A DNA stretch of 64,000 nt, taken from Diphasiastrum complanatum. Its lineage: Eukaryota > Streptophyta > Lycopodiopsida > Lycopodiales > Lycopodiaceae. Below are positions 16,405 to 27,774 of the stretch, piece by piece. Location of the stretch: positions 42,654,007 through 42,718,006 of the forward strand of contig CM055107.1 of NCBI GenBank assembly GCA_029204225.1, in the 5' to 3' direction. The notes under the pieces are model-generated. The model ran no database searches. It was not told the DNA's origin and worked only from the letters and a program-made list of their open reading frames with translations. Numbering within the stretch: the first letter of the stretch is position 1; every line of letters begins with the position of its first letter. A program made the position numbers and the translations under genes.

Positions 16405-16620
16405 TGGTATCAGAGCACACAGGTTTTCACTACTGATATCCCAGCAGTGATTCTTCTAGGCAACACAATATGGCTACAACAATCCAGACAAGAGTAGCAA
16501 TCAGTCTTGATGGCACAAATTACAGAATTTGAAAATTCAAAATCAAAACACTTCTGAAGGGCGAAGGCATTTGGTCGGTGACTGAACTCTCAAAAGTGCA
16601 GCCTCCAGAGGGAGACACAA
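16405..16620 (+). pseudogene. Copia primer-binding site and gag N-terminus
   Basis: TGGTATCAGAGC at 16405-16416 is the classic Copia initiator-tRNA-Met primer site. A gag start at 16470 reads MATTIQTRVAISLDGTNYRI, then a TGA where the family has Trp, then KFKIKTLLKGEGIWSV. Coding similarity ends near 16620, so nearly the whole internal region is lost. Confidence 0.75.
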
Positions 16621-16932
16621 TATTTTTGTCAGAATTTTTAAATTACGTAAAATAAAGCAAATATGGAGTTTTTCGAAAAAAAATCAAAATTTTGGTCATT
16701 TTTTTGTTCTCTATGGAATCAGTCTAGATTAAAGAAATACTGAAATTTTATTGGTGGGATTTCCATTCATGTAATTTCTTTCTATGTTTGGATAGGTTTT
16801 GTCAATATCAACGGAGTAATGCCAAACCAGTCAATAAAAAGAAAAAACAGTCCAACTTTATTGGAAAATTTGTAATAATAGGAATTACATAACTGATTTC
16901 ATTTCCAGTAAAATCCTATGGTGAATTATGTT
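16621..16932. other. No supportable gene
   Basis: AT-rich sequence with no recognisable frame, motif or repeat. It separates the gag remnant from the unidentified minus-strand locus. Confidence 0.5.
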
Positions 16933-19578
16933 TCAGGAAAAACTAAAAGCGAAATAAGATGAGGGGTTAAAAGTGGGAGGGGAAAGGGAAAAAGCTCTGG
17001 AAGTAGCTTCGGCTCTCTGGTTACCCAATCTCGAGCTACCATCTAATGGTCGGGTCTGCCCGTCCTTATTGCCTGCTCCGTCATCTCCATCATCGTCCCG
17101 TGGTTTCTTTGTAAGAGCACTTGCTTGGGCCTTGCACGCCGTAACCCACAATTGGTTCACCTTGTTCAGGATGATCTTTTCCTGCTTGGCCACAATATTT
17201 TCAAAATTTCTTTTCTCGGCTTCTCGTTCCTGGATCAGCCGCACATACTTCTCCATCCGGATGGATGTGGGTCTGTGGGGCCTGGAACTGTATGTCCTCG
17301 GGCTTAATTAGAGGAACACCAACTGTCATTGCACCCGACGATCCATCTCGTACTTGGTTGATCTGGACCATCTGGTGCTTCAGTTGCTGCTGGATCTCTT
17401 CCAAAGTGGTCTTCTGCCCGGCCATCACGGATCTGATTTCTTCTGTCTCTTTTTCTTTTTCTTTGGCCAGCTTTTATTGTTGCGCAATTTCTCGGTCCTG
17501 GTATTGGACTTTATTCTCGCGCACTTGGTGCTGGCTTACCAACCAATGCATGTAGTATCTTGCTTCAGATAGGCCGATCATTGAGTGCTTAGCTGCTTCG
17601 GAGAGCTTCTCAGGGTTAGTGATGGTTGGGTACTGATCAAGGGTGTGAGATGGTGAAGCTAGTCCAAAAAATAGACGTTGTGGAGGGAATGAAGATGGAG
17701 GTGGAGGGAGTGGAGAAATAATATTAGTAGCAATGGTGGTTGTTGTGGTAGTGGTGGTGGTGGTGGTCATGGTGGGGGGTCAGACTTCCTCCTGACTAAT
17801 CTTCTTTTTCTAGTTCATCATCACTTATCTCCATCAGGTCCGCAAAATCAAAATATTGTGAAGTATCCAAGGTGTGGATTTGCTGGGCCTGTGGATGTTG
17901 GGCTTGCGACTGCTGGGCCGCTTTCGTGTCTTGGAGAATGGAACTCCCCACTCCTTCCCCCCCAAAGAAAGTGTCGGTGGTGAAGTCGGCGGCGTTGGCA
18001 TGGTAATTAACATGGGTGGGGTGGTGACTTTGTCTGGTGGCATGACGTGGGTTGTGCCCATGTCTTCGGGTGGCGATGATGTAGCTGCTCCATCACCCCC
18101 GTCGATAGTGTGTAAGGGTGAGGAGTGTATCGGAGAGACTGCATTTGAGCTTCCATCCTCTGAAGCTGAATCTTCTGATGATGTTCCATCAGGTGATTTC
18201 CTCCTGGCTTGAAGCTTCATGCGTATGCATTGTTGCCTTGTGTCTGGCAACTAGGCCTTAAAGGAATCGGCCTGTTGAGCTGCCGATGCTGCTGCTGCTT
18301 GTGGATCCGGTTGTGAGCTTGGCGGCTTGTGTACCAATGGAATAATATTGGTATTCACCCTTTTGGGTGGAAGTCTTGATGGTGACGTGGCCCGTGATCA
18401 TGGAACTTGGACTGTTTGGACCCTATTGGGATGTCCCATGCTTTGTCCGCAAGTTCTAGGTGTTGTTGAAGCCTTGGGCCATTTTGGACTTGGTGGAGTG
18501 TGATATCCGTCATGAGATATTCTAGTACCGTTGTCGACTGCTTGTTCTTTACACAGTCACAAAGGCAGTTCGAAGCAAACTGTGCCCAATCATAAAGGTT
18601 TTGGGCATGCAGTCGTGAATCTACCATCATGTGGAATAGGGACATGGGTGCCCTTAGCACCTTGGGTTTTGGTCGTTGTGTGCAACTAGTTAAGTATGCA
18701 CATGCCACTGCCAGCTGTTGATCATTGATGGCCTCTATGCGGTACCCATCTTTATTCTTCCATTTGTCCACTGAGGGATCTATATATTTGAAATATGTTG
18801 TCTGCTCAATCTTCTGGAGCATCCCGGTGACAACATTTGGTCCTCGAAGGAACCTGAAGGGTTGCAAGTCTACTGCCGCAAAAGATATGTTATAAACATA
18901 GTTCTTGACAGGGGGGACTATGAGTTGGCACGATCTTGTCATAGCATTATAATTTGCATACGCCATGTGTATCATGTACGGACTTTGATACCCCGTCAGG
19001 ACAGGGATTTGGAACTCAATTGCCTTAAAAAATGATTCTGCCTGCTGGTACTAGGTCTGCATCTCTGTAATATCCAATTTGCATAGCTGGATGTCGAGCT
19101 TATTAGCATCGGGGTTGTCGAAACTGGAACTGGGGTTGGGAGACATGATGAAAACAGTGTTCTGGAAAAAGGGTGTCGGTTGAGATTTGAGAGGCTTCGG
19201 TTGAGATTTGAACGGAGGCTTCGGTCGAGAATTGAATGGAGGCTTTGGTTGAGGTTTGAACGGAGGCTTCGGTTGAGGTTTGAATGGAGGCTTCGGTCGA
19301 GGTTGGGACTGGCTGGCACGGATGAGAAGGCAGATGAAAGTGTCGGTTGATAAGGGATTGGAAGATGTGTGAAGCGAGGTATGTTGCGTAATGAAAGGGT
19401 TGTGGTGGAATGAGGTTGGCAAGGAAAAATGGAAGGTATAATGTATGTCGATCAAGAACGGAATGGAAGATGTGTTTAAGGCGAAGTATGTTCCGGAATG
19501 AAAGGGTGGTGATGGATTGGGTAAAGAGAGATGGAAGGTATAATGTCGAAAAGCGGAAGATGTGGAGATGTTGGTCAA
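16933..19578 (-). pseudogene. Unidentified minus-strand coding remnants (coiled-coil / Pro-rich)
   Basis: Several long minus-strand frames in succession look like one decayed protein or element. The 18975-18355 frame (206 codons) is the most protein-like: it contains MIHMAYANYNAMTRSCQLIV, FRFLRGPNVVTGMLQKIEQT and WAQFASNCLCDCVKNKQSTT. Next come Gln-, Pro- and His-rich frames (18250-17834). Then a frame with a run of 11 Thr, followed by KLSEAAKHSMIGLSEARYYM, and Glu/Gln/Lys-rich coiled coil (about 17520-17000) interrupted by one shift near 17230. At the N-terminal side is an 8-residue repeat of the type SQPKPPFK. I cannot assign a family. A gag-like or structural protein of an undescribed transposon, or a broken host gene, are both possible. 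No protease, RT or integrase motif was seen. Confidence 0.4.
19174..19310 (-). repeat. 24-bp minisatellite, cluster 1 (5-6 units)
   Basis: Units starting GCTTCGGTTGAG lie at 19194, 19218, 19242, 19266 and 19290, exactly 24 bp apart, with a partial unit before. Read on the minus strand they encode an 8-residue repeat (SQPKPPFK and variants) inside a longer frame (19578-19051). The same unit is amplified again at 20057-20495. Confidence 0.85.
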
Positions 19579-20056
19579 GGACGGGATGTTGGGAAGGTGG
19601 ATATCTGTGGAAATGGATGTATGGAGGTGGTGAATGAATGGAAGGAAAAAAACAAGTGTTTTATGTTGATGATGTTATTTCCAATAGTGTAACGGGAGTG
19701 TGATGAATGCTCGCGTGACACTACCCCTCAGCATGCAAAAAGTTGCAAATTGATGTGTATTCTGTTGGCGATGTTAGGTTTGGAAATGTTTGGTGATGGT
19801 GCTCTAAATGGTAATCAAATGACGATGGTGGATACTCGCTGGAGGTGGAGTGTAAACGATGACAGAAGCATTGAACAAAAGAGCGCCAGGATCGAGCACA
19901 GGAGCAGGAAGATCGCCAGCAGATTGTCGCAAGAAATGCCAAGATTTGCACTTCGTTGAGGTGTGAATGACATCATTGTGATGGCATTTATGGACACTGT
20001 CGTCTGGTTTTGGGCAAGATGTGACATGCCGGTTCGTTGAGTTTTGAAATTGGAAC

Positions 20057-20495
20057 CTCCGGTTGAGATCTGATAGAGTACTCCGGTTGAGATCCAACAG
20101 AATGCTCCAGTTGAGTTTGAGCAGGATGCTCCGGTCGAGATGGAACAGGATGCTCCGGTCGAGATGGAACATGATGCTCCGGTCGAGATTCAACAGGATG
20201 CTCCGGTCGATATCCAACAGGATGCTCTGGTCGAGATTCAACGGAATGCTCTGGTCGAGATTCAACAGAATGCTCCGGCCAAGTTCCAACAGGATGTTCC
20301 AGTCGAGATTTAACAGGAGTCCTTCGGTCGAGATTTGACAAAAACGCTCCGATTGAAATCTGAGAGAAACGCTTCGGTTGAGATCTGACAGAAATGCTCC
20401 CGTTGAGATTTGACAGAAACGCTCCGATTGAGATCTGATAGAAACCCATTGGTTGAGATTTGACATAACCCATCGGTTGAGATCTGACAGAAACC
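20057..20495 (-). repeat. 24/25-bp minisatellite, cluster 2 (18 units)
   Basis: Units with the core CTCCGGTYGAGAT start at 20057 and repeat every 24 bp for eleven units to 20297. They then repeat every 25 bp (20322, 20347, 20372, 20397, 20422, 20447), with a last unit at 20471. The 24-bp part encodes an in-frame 8-residue repeat on the minus strand; the 25-bp part rotates the frame each unit. A minus-strand frame nevertheless stays open from 20526 to 19804. Stretches 19579-20056 and just outside show no other recognisable content. Confidence 0.9.
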
Positions 20496-21407
20496 CAATA
20501 TGGAGGAAAGGAGCTGTGTGATGCAAGTGAAGAACTTCAGGGGAAAAATATGACTGTGGCTCAAAGTAGAAGTTCTTATGGAAAAGAAGTATCTCAATGA
20601 ATGATTGTATGCTTAATTGGGAATATTGAGATACCAGACAGATAGAAATGAGATGGGGCTAAAGTGGGATAAATGCACAGAAAGTAAATAAGATCAGGTA
20701 TGAATTATAAACAAGAAAAGGGTATAATGGTTTGGGTATGGATCTAAATGTGGTGTCATACTAGTATAATTGAATTCTTCACCTAGACATTTGAGATTTG
20801 TGAATAATTGGCAATTAGCTTGAGTAGTTGATTACTCCACGATGAAGTTAATTGTTGTGGGATTGCTTAACCACATGGGTAGTGTCTGAGAAAAAATAAA
20901 CCTAATTTGTTAAGCCGTTTGTTGAATTTTGTAACAGGCTACCATATCAGAAGTGAAATCAATGAAAGGGACTCCACATTGAATGGTGCCTGAGGTGATT
21001 AGACATACAACCCACACTTGGTACTTGCATGCTAACCACTCTGTTCGTTTGTCACTTCCTTTGTACAATTGGTTTTAAGCTGTGTTTATATCATAGAAAT
21101 CAAAATGTATCATTTGTACGTATGCAATGAATTCTGCTATGTACAAAATGGATCATGATTAAATCTATGTTGATCAAGTTTGTTGCCTATTCTTGTAGCT
21201 CATTACTGCAGGTGGATCTGTGGTTCTGAAATATGAAAATCCGTGCCCAATTTTGAAGCATGATTCTGAAGCATATTGTCTCTTCTAAAAGCTGGTTACC
21301 TCAGATTCATTTGTAGCTCGGCAATATAAAGCCAGTTTCCTCTCTTGAAGTCCAATGACTTGTTCTTGAAGGCCATTGAATCTTTTTAAAACACGTTCTC
21401 TCTTCTT
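20496..21407. other. No supportable gene
   Basis: AT-rich non-coding sequence. A loose inverted repeat (TATCTCAATGAAT near 20590, ATATTGAGATACC near 20622) is visible. A line near 20745-20800 (AAATGTGGTGT, then CACCTAGACATTTGA) resembles wording at 26870-26910 in the duplication, perhaps a shared old repeat. Confidence 0.4.
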
Positions 21408-22900
21408 GAAGCCCAATTTTAGAAGTTGCTAACTATGTATTTGATTTAGATTAGTACGGATTTTAAGGTTGCAGGTCTTTCAATGGATTTTTTGGACGTT
21501 ATTTTAGGGTTTTTGAGCTACAATCAGCCTACATTTAAATTTTTTTTTAAACGATTTTAATGTATTTTTTAAAATATGTATAGAACACATACAGAAGGGC
21601 ATTCCTTACGTGCCTGTTTAGTATACTACGGAACTATTATTTATTATGAAGGGGTAAGAAAATTGAATGTCAACTAGGTTAAACTATGTTTTCATCATCA
21701 TTGCATAATTAGAGTACTAAAGTCACCAACATATGAAACATTGTAATGATGTCACGTATATCTTGCCAGTTATATCATTTTCAAATTGTATTGGATGAAT
21801 TTCCAAGACTAAAATACATGTTTATTGAATTCTAGAACACTGATCAAGCCTTAGTTTAGATATAAATGTCTATGAGGCTGGCCTTCGATTCTAGTTTCCA
21901 AACAATGGATTTTTTCCATTGAATTACTAATGCCATAACTTTTCAATCTTTCACAATAACCCAATAGACCATTGTGTCCTTCACACAAAAAGAGTATGAG
22001 TTGAGTGACTTGGGAGCAATATTGTGTGCAAGTGTTATAGACTCGTAGTAGTCTAGGGCTCATGATGCCCTAATTTGGTGGCCTAGTTTTGCTCCACATG
22101 CTATTCAAGAGAATTCATTTGAAGATCATGTTTTGAGTTCCTTGAATTCTAAGTTGGAGAACTTCTTGCTCTTCCCAATTGGGATTAGTTGGAGTCTACT
22201 ATTTGTTAACCATTAAACATTGTTTTGTGCCTAATGTGATGCTAAATCTATGATTAACATTCATGAGCCCATAGATTCAAAAATAGCCTGGCCTACAATC
22301 TGCATGTACATTGTAAATATTGTACATAATGATGATGCTAGTGCAATGCTATTGCCAAAGAATTGTAAAAAAGGTCAACACAAGCAAGAACCCATAAATT
22401 AACATTGCATCATTTGAGAATTTCTTGAAAGCTGCACATGACTCATCACAATTCCAACTAATGCTTACTTTCTTTTTGGTTGATCCGTCAATTTTTTTTC
22501 CAATAAGACATCACTTAAGAGTTTCCTGATTATCTCACTCAAGAAGAATATAGAAATTTCCAGCAAGTACCAAAATTATCAGCTACCTTCCAGATTGAGC
22601 ACTCAACACTGGTTTATATGCTGACTATGAACTTTTTCATAAACTGTGTACAAAATTCAGCTTGTAGAAAACACAAAGGCACACGCAACTTCCACATAAG
22701 ACTAAGAGCAGACTAGAAAGTGCCTTGTGAAACATGTTGTTCAAAGCCTTTCCATTTCTTTCCAAATTCCACAACAAGGGGTGGTAGAGGAGGAATGAGA
22801 TTATAACAGTCAGTTGAAACAAACCCATTTGCCAGAATGCAGTAGCAAGTTTTCTGTTGCTTCAGGCACGTAATCACAATTAGCAATCAATGCTAGTATT
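21408..22900. other. Non-coding part of duplication copy 1
   Basis: No gene was identified. The region leads into the 3' side of the CRR42-like gene on the minus strand. Its counterpart is 47393-48890, with scattered substitutions and small indels only. Confidence 0.5.
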
Positions 22901-23013
22901 GTCTGAAATTTTATTACAAAAACTGCTGAATTCATATTCTCATGGTAACCCCTGTCCATGAGCAGATGTATTTACAGAATATTCGCATGCTCTAATCGCC
23001 ATTGAAATATGGC

Positions 23014-23594
23014 TCAAGGAACGTCCAATAGTTTGAAGTATTTGCGATCTATAAGATAAGCGCCGATGGCAAACCGTACAGCCCATACATTCTTAGGTCT
23101 TCTGTCAATTATCCTGCAAAACAACGCTCTCCTATACATCAGAATTTCACTTCAACAGCATCATAATCTTTACTGAGATAGTTGAGAACAGCATACCTGC
23201 CTGCATCACCAGGCTTAATAAGACCCACGTTCTGGCGCATCATAGGCATCGGCTCCGCAGTTTTAAGAAGCGGAGGGGCCTCTATTATCACTATGGGGCT
23301 ACCCACCTTCAGATCCTTATCTGAAATCAGCCTCACATTCTCAGAGGATGCCTCCTCATTGGAAGACCCGGCTGCCACGGCATCTGATTCTGCTCTTACC
23401 ACGCCTCGCCATGGCTGCAAAGCATGGGATTCAGCACTCCTCCCGATTGTGCATAGCCACTGGTGCTGTAGGGATACAGAGAAGAGGTGGCCATAATGGC
23501 ATGGCTTGGGAGGGTGGGGCGATGAATGCCGCAGTGGAAAGATCGTAGAGGTGGGAAGAGAGAGGCAGAAAATGGAGCTGCAATAGATACTCAT
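23014..23594 (-). CDS. CRR42: CRR42-like (DUF3148) chloroplast NDH assembly factor, copy 1
   Basis: Two exons: 23594-23197 and 23113-23014, with an 83-bp intron (23114-23196; donor AG|GTATGC, acceptor TTTTGCAG). The product is 165 residues. Residues 1 to about 65 are rich in Ser, Pro and His and read as a chloroplast transit peptide (MSIYCSSIFCLSLPTS). Residues about 97-163 carry the domain: VGSPIVIIEAP, KTAEPMPMMRQNVGLIKPGD, then GR split across the intron to IIDRRPKNVWAVRFAIGAYL and IDRKYFKLLD. In Arabidopsis CRR42 is a stromal factor needed to assemble NDH subcomplex A. The start was chosen because copy 2 breaks the frame upstream (a T run of 9 against 8), while both copies keep this ATG. 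An AATAAA (22910-22915, minus) lies about 100 bp past the stop. Exon 1 has one difference between copies, a synonymous Pro codon. Family call rests on recognised motifs. Confidence 0.82.
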
Positions 23595-23884
23595 GGCTGC
23601 ACAATAAAACACACGAGAGGAACAGGAAGAAATAGTGGGAATACATTTAGATTTGGCTTTGGCTTCTTTTTTTTTGGGGGAGCAGGCCTCATAGTGCTTT
23701 GGCCCCAGCTCATTGTGAGCCACATGTCTTTGGCCTTGCATTGCAAAGGCAACACGAAGGCTGGAACGTTTCTTGAGGGCCCAACTAACATGCATGAGTT
23801 GGCATTCAAAAATTCCTACCAAGGGTGCATGCAAACAATGCACGATAGTTAACGCCCAAAAAGCAGAAGCCCATGACAACTAAT

Positions 23885-24240
23885 CTTGCTTTATACTTGG
23901 TGATAGATCCATCTGCATGATATTTGATCCTATACATTTGCTTTCAATAGGCTTCTTTCCAGCGCGAAGATCTACAAGCTCCTAGGTGTTGTGCTTTTTG
24001 ATGGATTCCATCTCGTCCTCCATTGCTTTTTGCCAAACTTTGCTCTCCCTCACTTCTTCAAACGTAGTGGGCTCATAGAGATTTTTGATTTCCGTCATAA
24101 GAGCACAATTCACCTAGAATCTATTTGGAGGTCTTTGGTTTCTCGTAGATCTTCCGATCTCTCCTACTTGGTTTGTAGATGGAATTTCTTCGGCACCTTC
24201 TTGCACCAGCTTTTCATATCACTTTGGCACTTTATGTTGG
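23885..24240 (-). pseudogene. Copia pre-RT remnant
   Basis: Minus-strand reading gives the region between integrase and RT of a Ty1/copia polyprotein: TFEEVRESKVWQKAMEDEME, then a stop where Trp of NTW is expected, then ELVDLRAGKKPIESK and a truncated RT start. It has several stops and no LTR of its own. It lies upstream of the CRR42-like gene on the same strand, inside both duplication copies. Confidence 0.75.
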
Positions 24241-24332
24241 GGTGACGTGCTTCTTGTGCGTATTTGGTAGCTTTGAGTTGGATCAAAATCGGTTTTCTAG
24301 AACAACTCCGGAAATTCAAGTTACTAACACCC

Positions 24333-24800
24333 TGTTATAGAAATTTCGGTTTCTTGGTGCTTGATTGTCAAATTTAGTCTTGGATTTTGTATTGTTTCTT
24401 ATAACGGGAGAACAAAAGACCTGTCCTGTAACAATATAAATACATGTGCACTACTCGTTGTAACACACTCACTCAATCAAAGACACAACAGTGAGATAAG
24501 ACAACAAGAGATGTATATTGATGAATCAGATTCAGAGTTATAAAAATTTGTTTTTTGATCAATAGTTTCTTATTGTCTAGATTGTCTTAAGTTTTCTCTT
24601 ACTTCCGCATATTATTTCCACACACATATTCAATCAAGACAAACACTGTTCTATTAGTACATAGATTAGATACAGTCCCGATTGAAGACACAGATATTAG
24701 TTTGATTTATTCAAACTTTCATCGTGTTCTCTGTGGAAGAGTGTCAAAGTATATAGATTCAAAGCTGACACAGTGATATCTGAACAAATCAGAGTCGATA
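24333..24800 (+). repeat. Putative 5' LTR of old Copia relic (copy 1)
   Basis: The segment starts TGTTATAGAAATTTC and includes a good TATA box, TATAAATA, at 24435-24442. It ends near CGATACAG|TGGTATC, where TGGTATC resembles a mutated primer-binding site. The right boundary is approximate and no 3' LTR remains. Confidence 0.5.
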
Positions 24801-24883
24801 CAGTGGTATCTTCGCGTCCCTCTCAGCATTCTTCATACATCCACCAGCAAGCCGCTATCTAGAGTGTTTCAGAAAATTAGAAG

Positions 24884-26512
24884 ATGTCGTCCATCATCAA
24901 TATTCAGGCTAAGATCACTACCATCTTGGACCCAGAAGGTTCAAACTACTTGATTTGAAAATTAAAGACTTGACTCTTATTGAAGGGCAAAGGTCTATGG
25001 CAAAGGGTAGAACCAATTGAGGAGAAGCCAGTAGCTAATCCTGGCAAAGAACTTCGAGAATGAAGTTTAAAAAATGGCAAAGCTATAGCAATTATTGCGT
25101 CTTCAGTGCATGACAATATAATGCTAGATCTTACATCAAATTTGAACGCAAAGAATTTATGGGAAGAATTGCAAACCAAGAATGAGACTCGATCTCGTAA
25201 TCAGATCGTGTTCTTGGAAGACCAATTAACTTACCTACAGTGGGACGACAAAGACCTGAACACATTCGTGTGAACGATTAAAGATCTGTTTGTTTTCTTG
25301 CAAAATCCTGGTGCAGAAAATACAATTTCTAAGGAAAAATAGCTTAGTTATTCTCTTCAAGCACTACCCAGGTCATTTCACACAACAAGAATCTTATTGG
25401 CAAAAGATGCGACAATGACACTTCAAAAGGCAATAGACGGAGTTAAGGAGGAAGTAGAAGCTCGTGAACGCTATGACGACAATGGTGATTCTGAAAATGC
25501 TCTATTTACTTAGAAGAATAAATCTTCTAAGAAGTCTAAGTTTAAGAGGGAGTCGTGTAAGAAGAATGAGTCTAAGACTAATGAACAACAATCTGGAAAA
25601 CAACAGAAGAATTCCGGTGATAAAAAGATCTGCAACAGATGCAGAAGATCAGGTCACACTGAAGAAAAGTGTTGATTAAATCCAAAGATTCGATGCATTC
25701 ATTGTCATAAGGGGGTCATGCAGCAGTAGACTGTTATCAGAATCCCAGAAACAAAAAGGAGCAGAATCGAAGCGAACCTTCAGATTCAAACTATGTCGAA
25801 GACAAAGCAGAATGCTCTAGAGCAGTAAAAGACAGGGCAACAAGGAACTCAGCAGCTTATGTTAGTGCTGATCTATGTTGTTCATCTAATTCAATTTGAG
25901 AAGTAGTACTTGATTCGGGAGCCACCTCACATTTTGTTTCCTCAAAACAAATTTTGTCTGAGTACAAGAAGATGAACTATTCAAGATTCATTATACTTGG
26001 AGACGGTTCTAAACACGTGGTTGATGGAACTGGTATATTATGGCTAGACACGAATCAAGGTGACAAGAAACTGGAGGAAGTTCTCTATGTCCCTACTCTT
26101 GATAAAGATCTTCTATCTGTAGCTAAGATAGTCGATACATGCATGTCAGTAACCTTCACGAAGAACTCTTGTAAACTGTTCGAGGAAGATTCTGAAAACC
26201 TGGTTGCTAAAGGCAACAAAGAAGGAAATTTATATCACTTGAACATTTGAGCAAGAATCACAAGTCAATCAAACTCAGGAATTGACAGATGTACTGTGGC
26301 ACAAGAGGCTATGTCACATGAACATGGAAGCCTTGTACCAAGCCAACAAAAGTCAGAGAATTCAAGGAGTTGAAATCAAAAGTAAAGATATTCGAACTAC
26401 CTGCGAATCCTGTCTTAAAGGCAAGATGACTAGAACATCTTCCAGTAAGGATGTTTGTAAAGCAACTAAGGTACTTGAAACTGTGCATTCAGATATTTGT
26501 GTATTCTTTTGA
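24884..26512 (+). pseudogene. Old Copia gag-protease relic, copy 1, with empty insertion site
   Basis: Gag starts at 24884 (MSSIINIQAKITTILDPEGS) and carries numerous stops. The zinc knuckle near 25629 reads CNRCRRSGHTEEKC, followed by TGA in copy 1 but TGG in copy 2. Protease (VLDSGATSHFVSS) lies near 25908, the GAG-pre-integrase LWHKRLCHMNMEAL near 26290 and the integrase start (VHSDIC) near 26484, where the element is cut. The sequence ATATTCGAACTACCTGCG at about 26388-26405 is the uninterrupted target into which the young Copia inserted in copy 2. The call is certain as Copia, and clearly inactive. Confidence 0.88.
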
Positions 26513-27774
26513 GGTAATCTCTGGTTGAGATTCTGAATGTGAAATAGCACTCTTTGAAAAATATTCTCTCTTAGAGGATAACCATGTTATGGGATTCTCG
26601 GTTATGAAAGTGTTGTATACAAATCAGGAGATATATGTAGAGATATGCTATGAAGTGAATCTTTGTGAGATCATTATAATCTTTGTACAAACTTCTAATC
26701 CTATGGATCTACAAAGTATTCCGTGAACTAAGTTTATTTGCATGCATAAACTAATTGTTGGTACATAGGCATATTGATGAGTATTGTGTTTAAGACAATT
26801 TCTCGCTGGGTCATAGTAATTTCTCATTAAGAATTGCTTATTAACCTAGGATTGATCTAGAATCAATTTAAATGTGGTGTTTTGGTACCACACCTAGACA
26901 TTTGAATATTTTCTAAATCCGATACAACTAATCAAGTCAGAAGCGTTACTTCTGAGTTAGTTGTGGAAAATCAACAATATAATTTTACTTATGGATATTG
27001 TTGTTAAGATGTATTGCTTATAAGTCACAACGTCTATGAGTCATTTTGGATTCGTTTAACAGATGTGTGTGCATAGAATACACAAGACTTTTTGGCCTTA
27101 TCCTTTCCCGTTTGGAATCGATAAAATGCTATCCGGAAGACTATTCTAGATTGGGACCCTTACTGGAATGACAATTTGTGCCATGACTAAAGTAAGGGCG
27201 TCTTTTGGATTACAATCCTTATATAGGTACTGTGTGTGAGTTGGAAAAGTCTGGAACTTTCTAGATGGAAAGGAATTTCAGGAACAGTTCATGTGTCTTT
27301 TAAGAATTGTAATGCACTCTCATGATGTACTCTTATGATATGGTATGGTCTCGGGAATTTGCAGAGTTGAGATTGGTGAAATCATAACTCAGATTCTACG
27401 GTATACCTAATGTATAGGAGAGAATTGTGTTCATGGTAAATTACCCCGGATGAATAGACAAGATAGTGGAATTTTGGTAATGAGAGAGCTAGTGGAATGT
27501 CCTTGGAACAGGGCATAATGGGATTATATGTACCTACTATGTCCCTTCTACCTATTCCATGTTACTTATATGTACCTACTCAAAAATGACACAAAATAGT
27601 GGCCCAAGTTCATGTATTATGTCATCTATTATGATAGATATAGCTTCTTTGGAAATCCATATTATTGTCTCTTTTACCTTTTGATCACACCCTATTGGCT
27701 AAGTGATAGATTCTTAAGCCCACATCAACAAACTTGTTCTTGTGGTCAACATATTCGAGACATCGTTGGCTATA
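26513..27774. other. No supportable gene
   Basis: Non-coding sequence shared with 58365-59634. There are no retroelement motifs and no frame longer than about 60 codons with recognisable content. Confidence 0.5.

Noticed and set aside
19804-20526. 240-codon minus frame as a real repeat protein
   Set aside because: Most of it is the minisatellite, whose 25-bp units change frame; openness of the array is expected from lack of stop codons in the unit.
23182-23496. Plus-strand 104-codon frame over the CRR42-like exon (and 49169-49483)
   Set aside because: It is antisense to a spliced gene with recognised domain motifs.
23594-23879. N-terminal extension of the CRR42-like frame
   Set aside because: The extension is lost in copy 2 through a one-base T-run change, and a transit-peptide-like start exists downstream.
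24333-24800. CRISPR-like or tRNA features in the spaced repeats and LTR regions
   Set aside because: No spaced identical repeats with unique spacers and no tRNA cloverleaf with A and B boxes were found anywhere in the window; tRNA-like strings are retroelement primer sites.
26865-26920. Shared repeat with 20745-20800
   Set aside because: Only AAATGTGGTGT and CACCTAGACATTTGA match, with unalignable sequence between and beyond; too weak to call as a feature.
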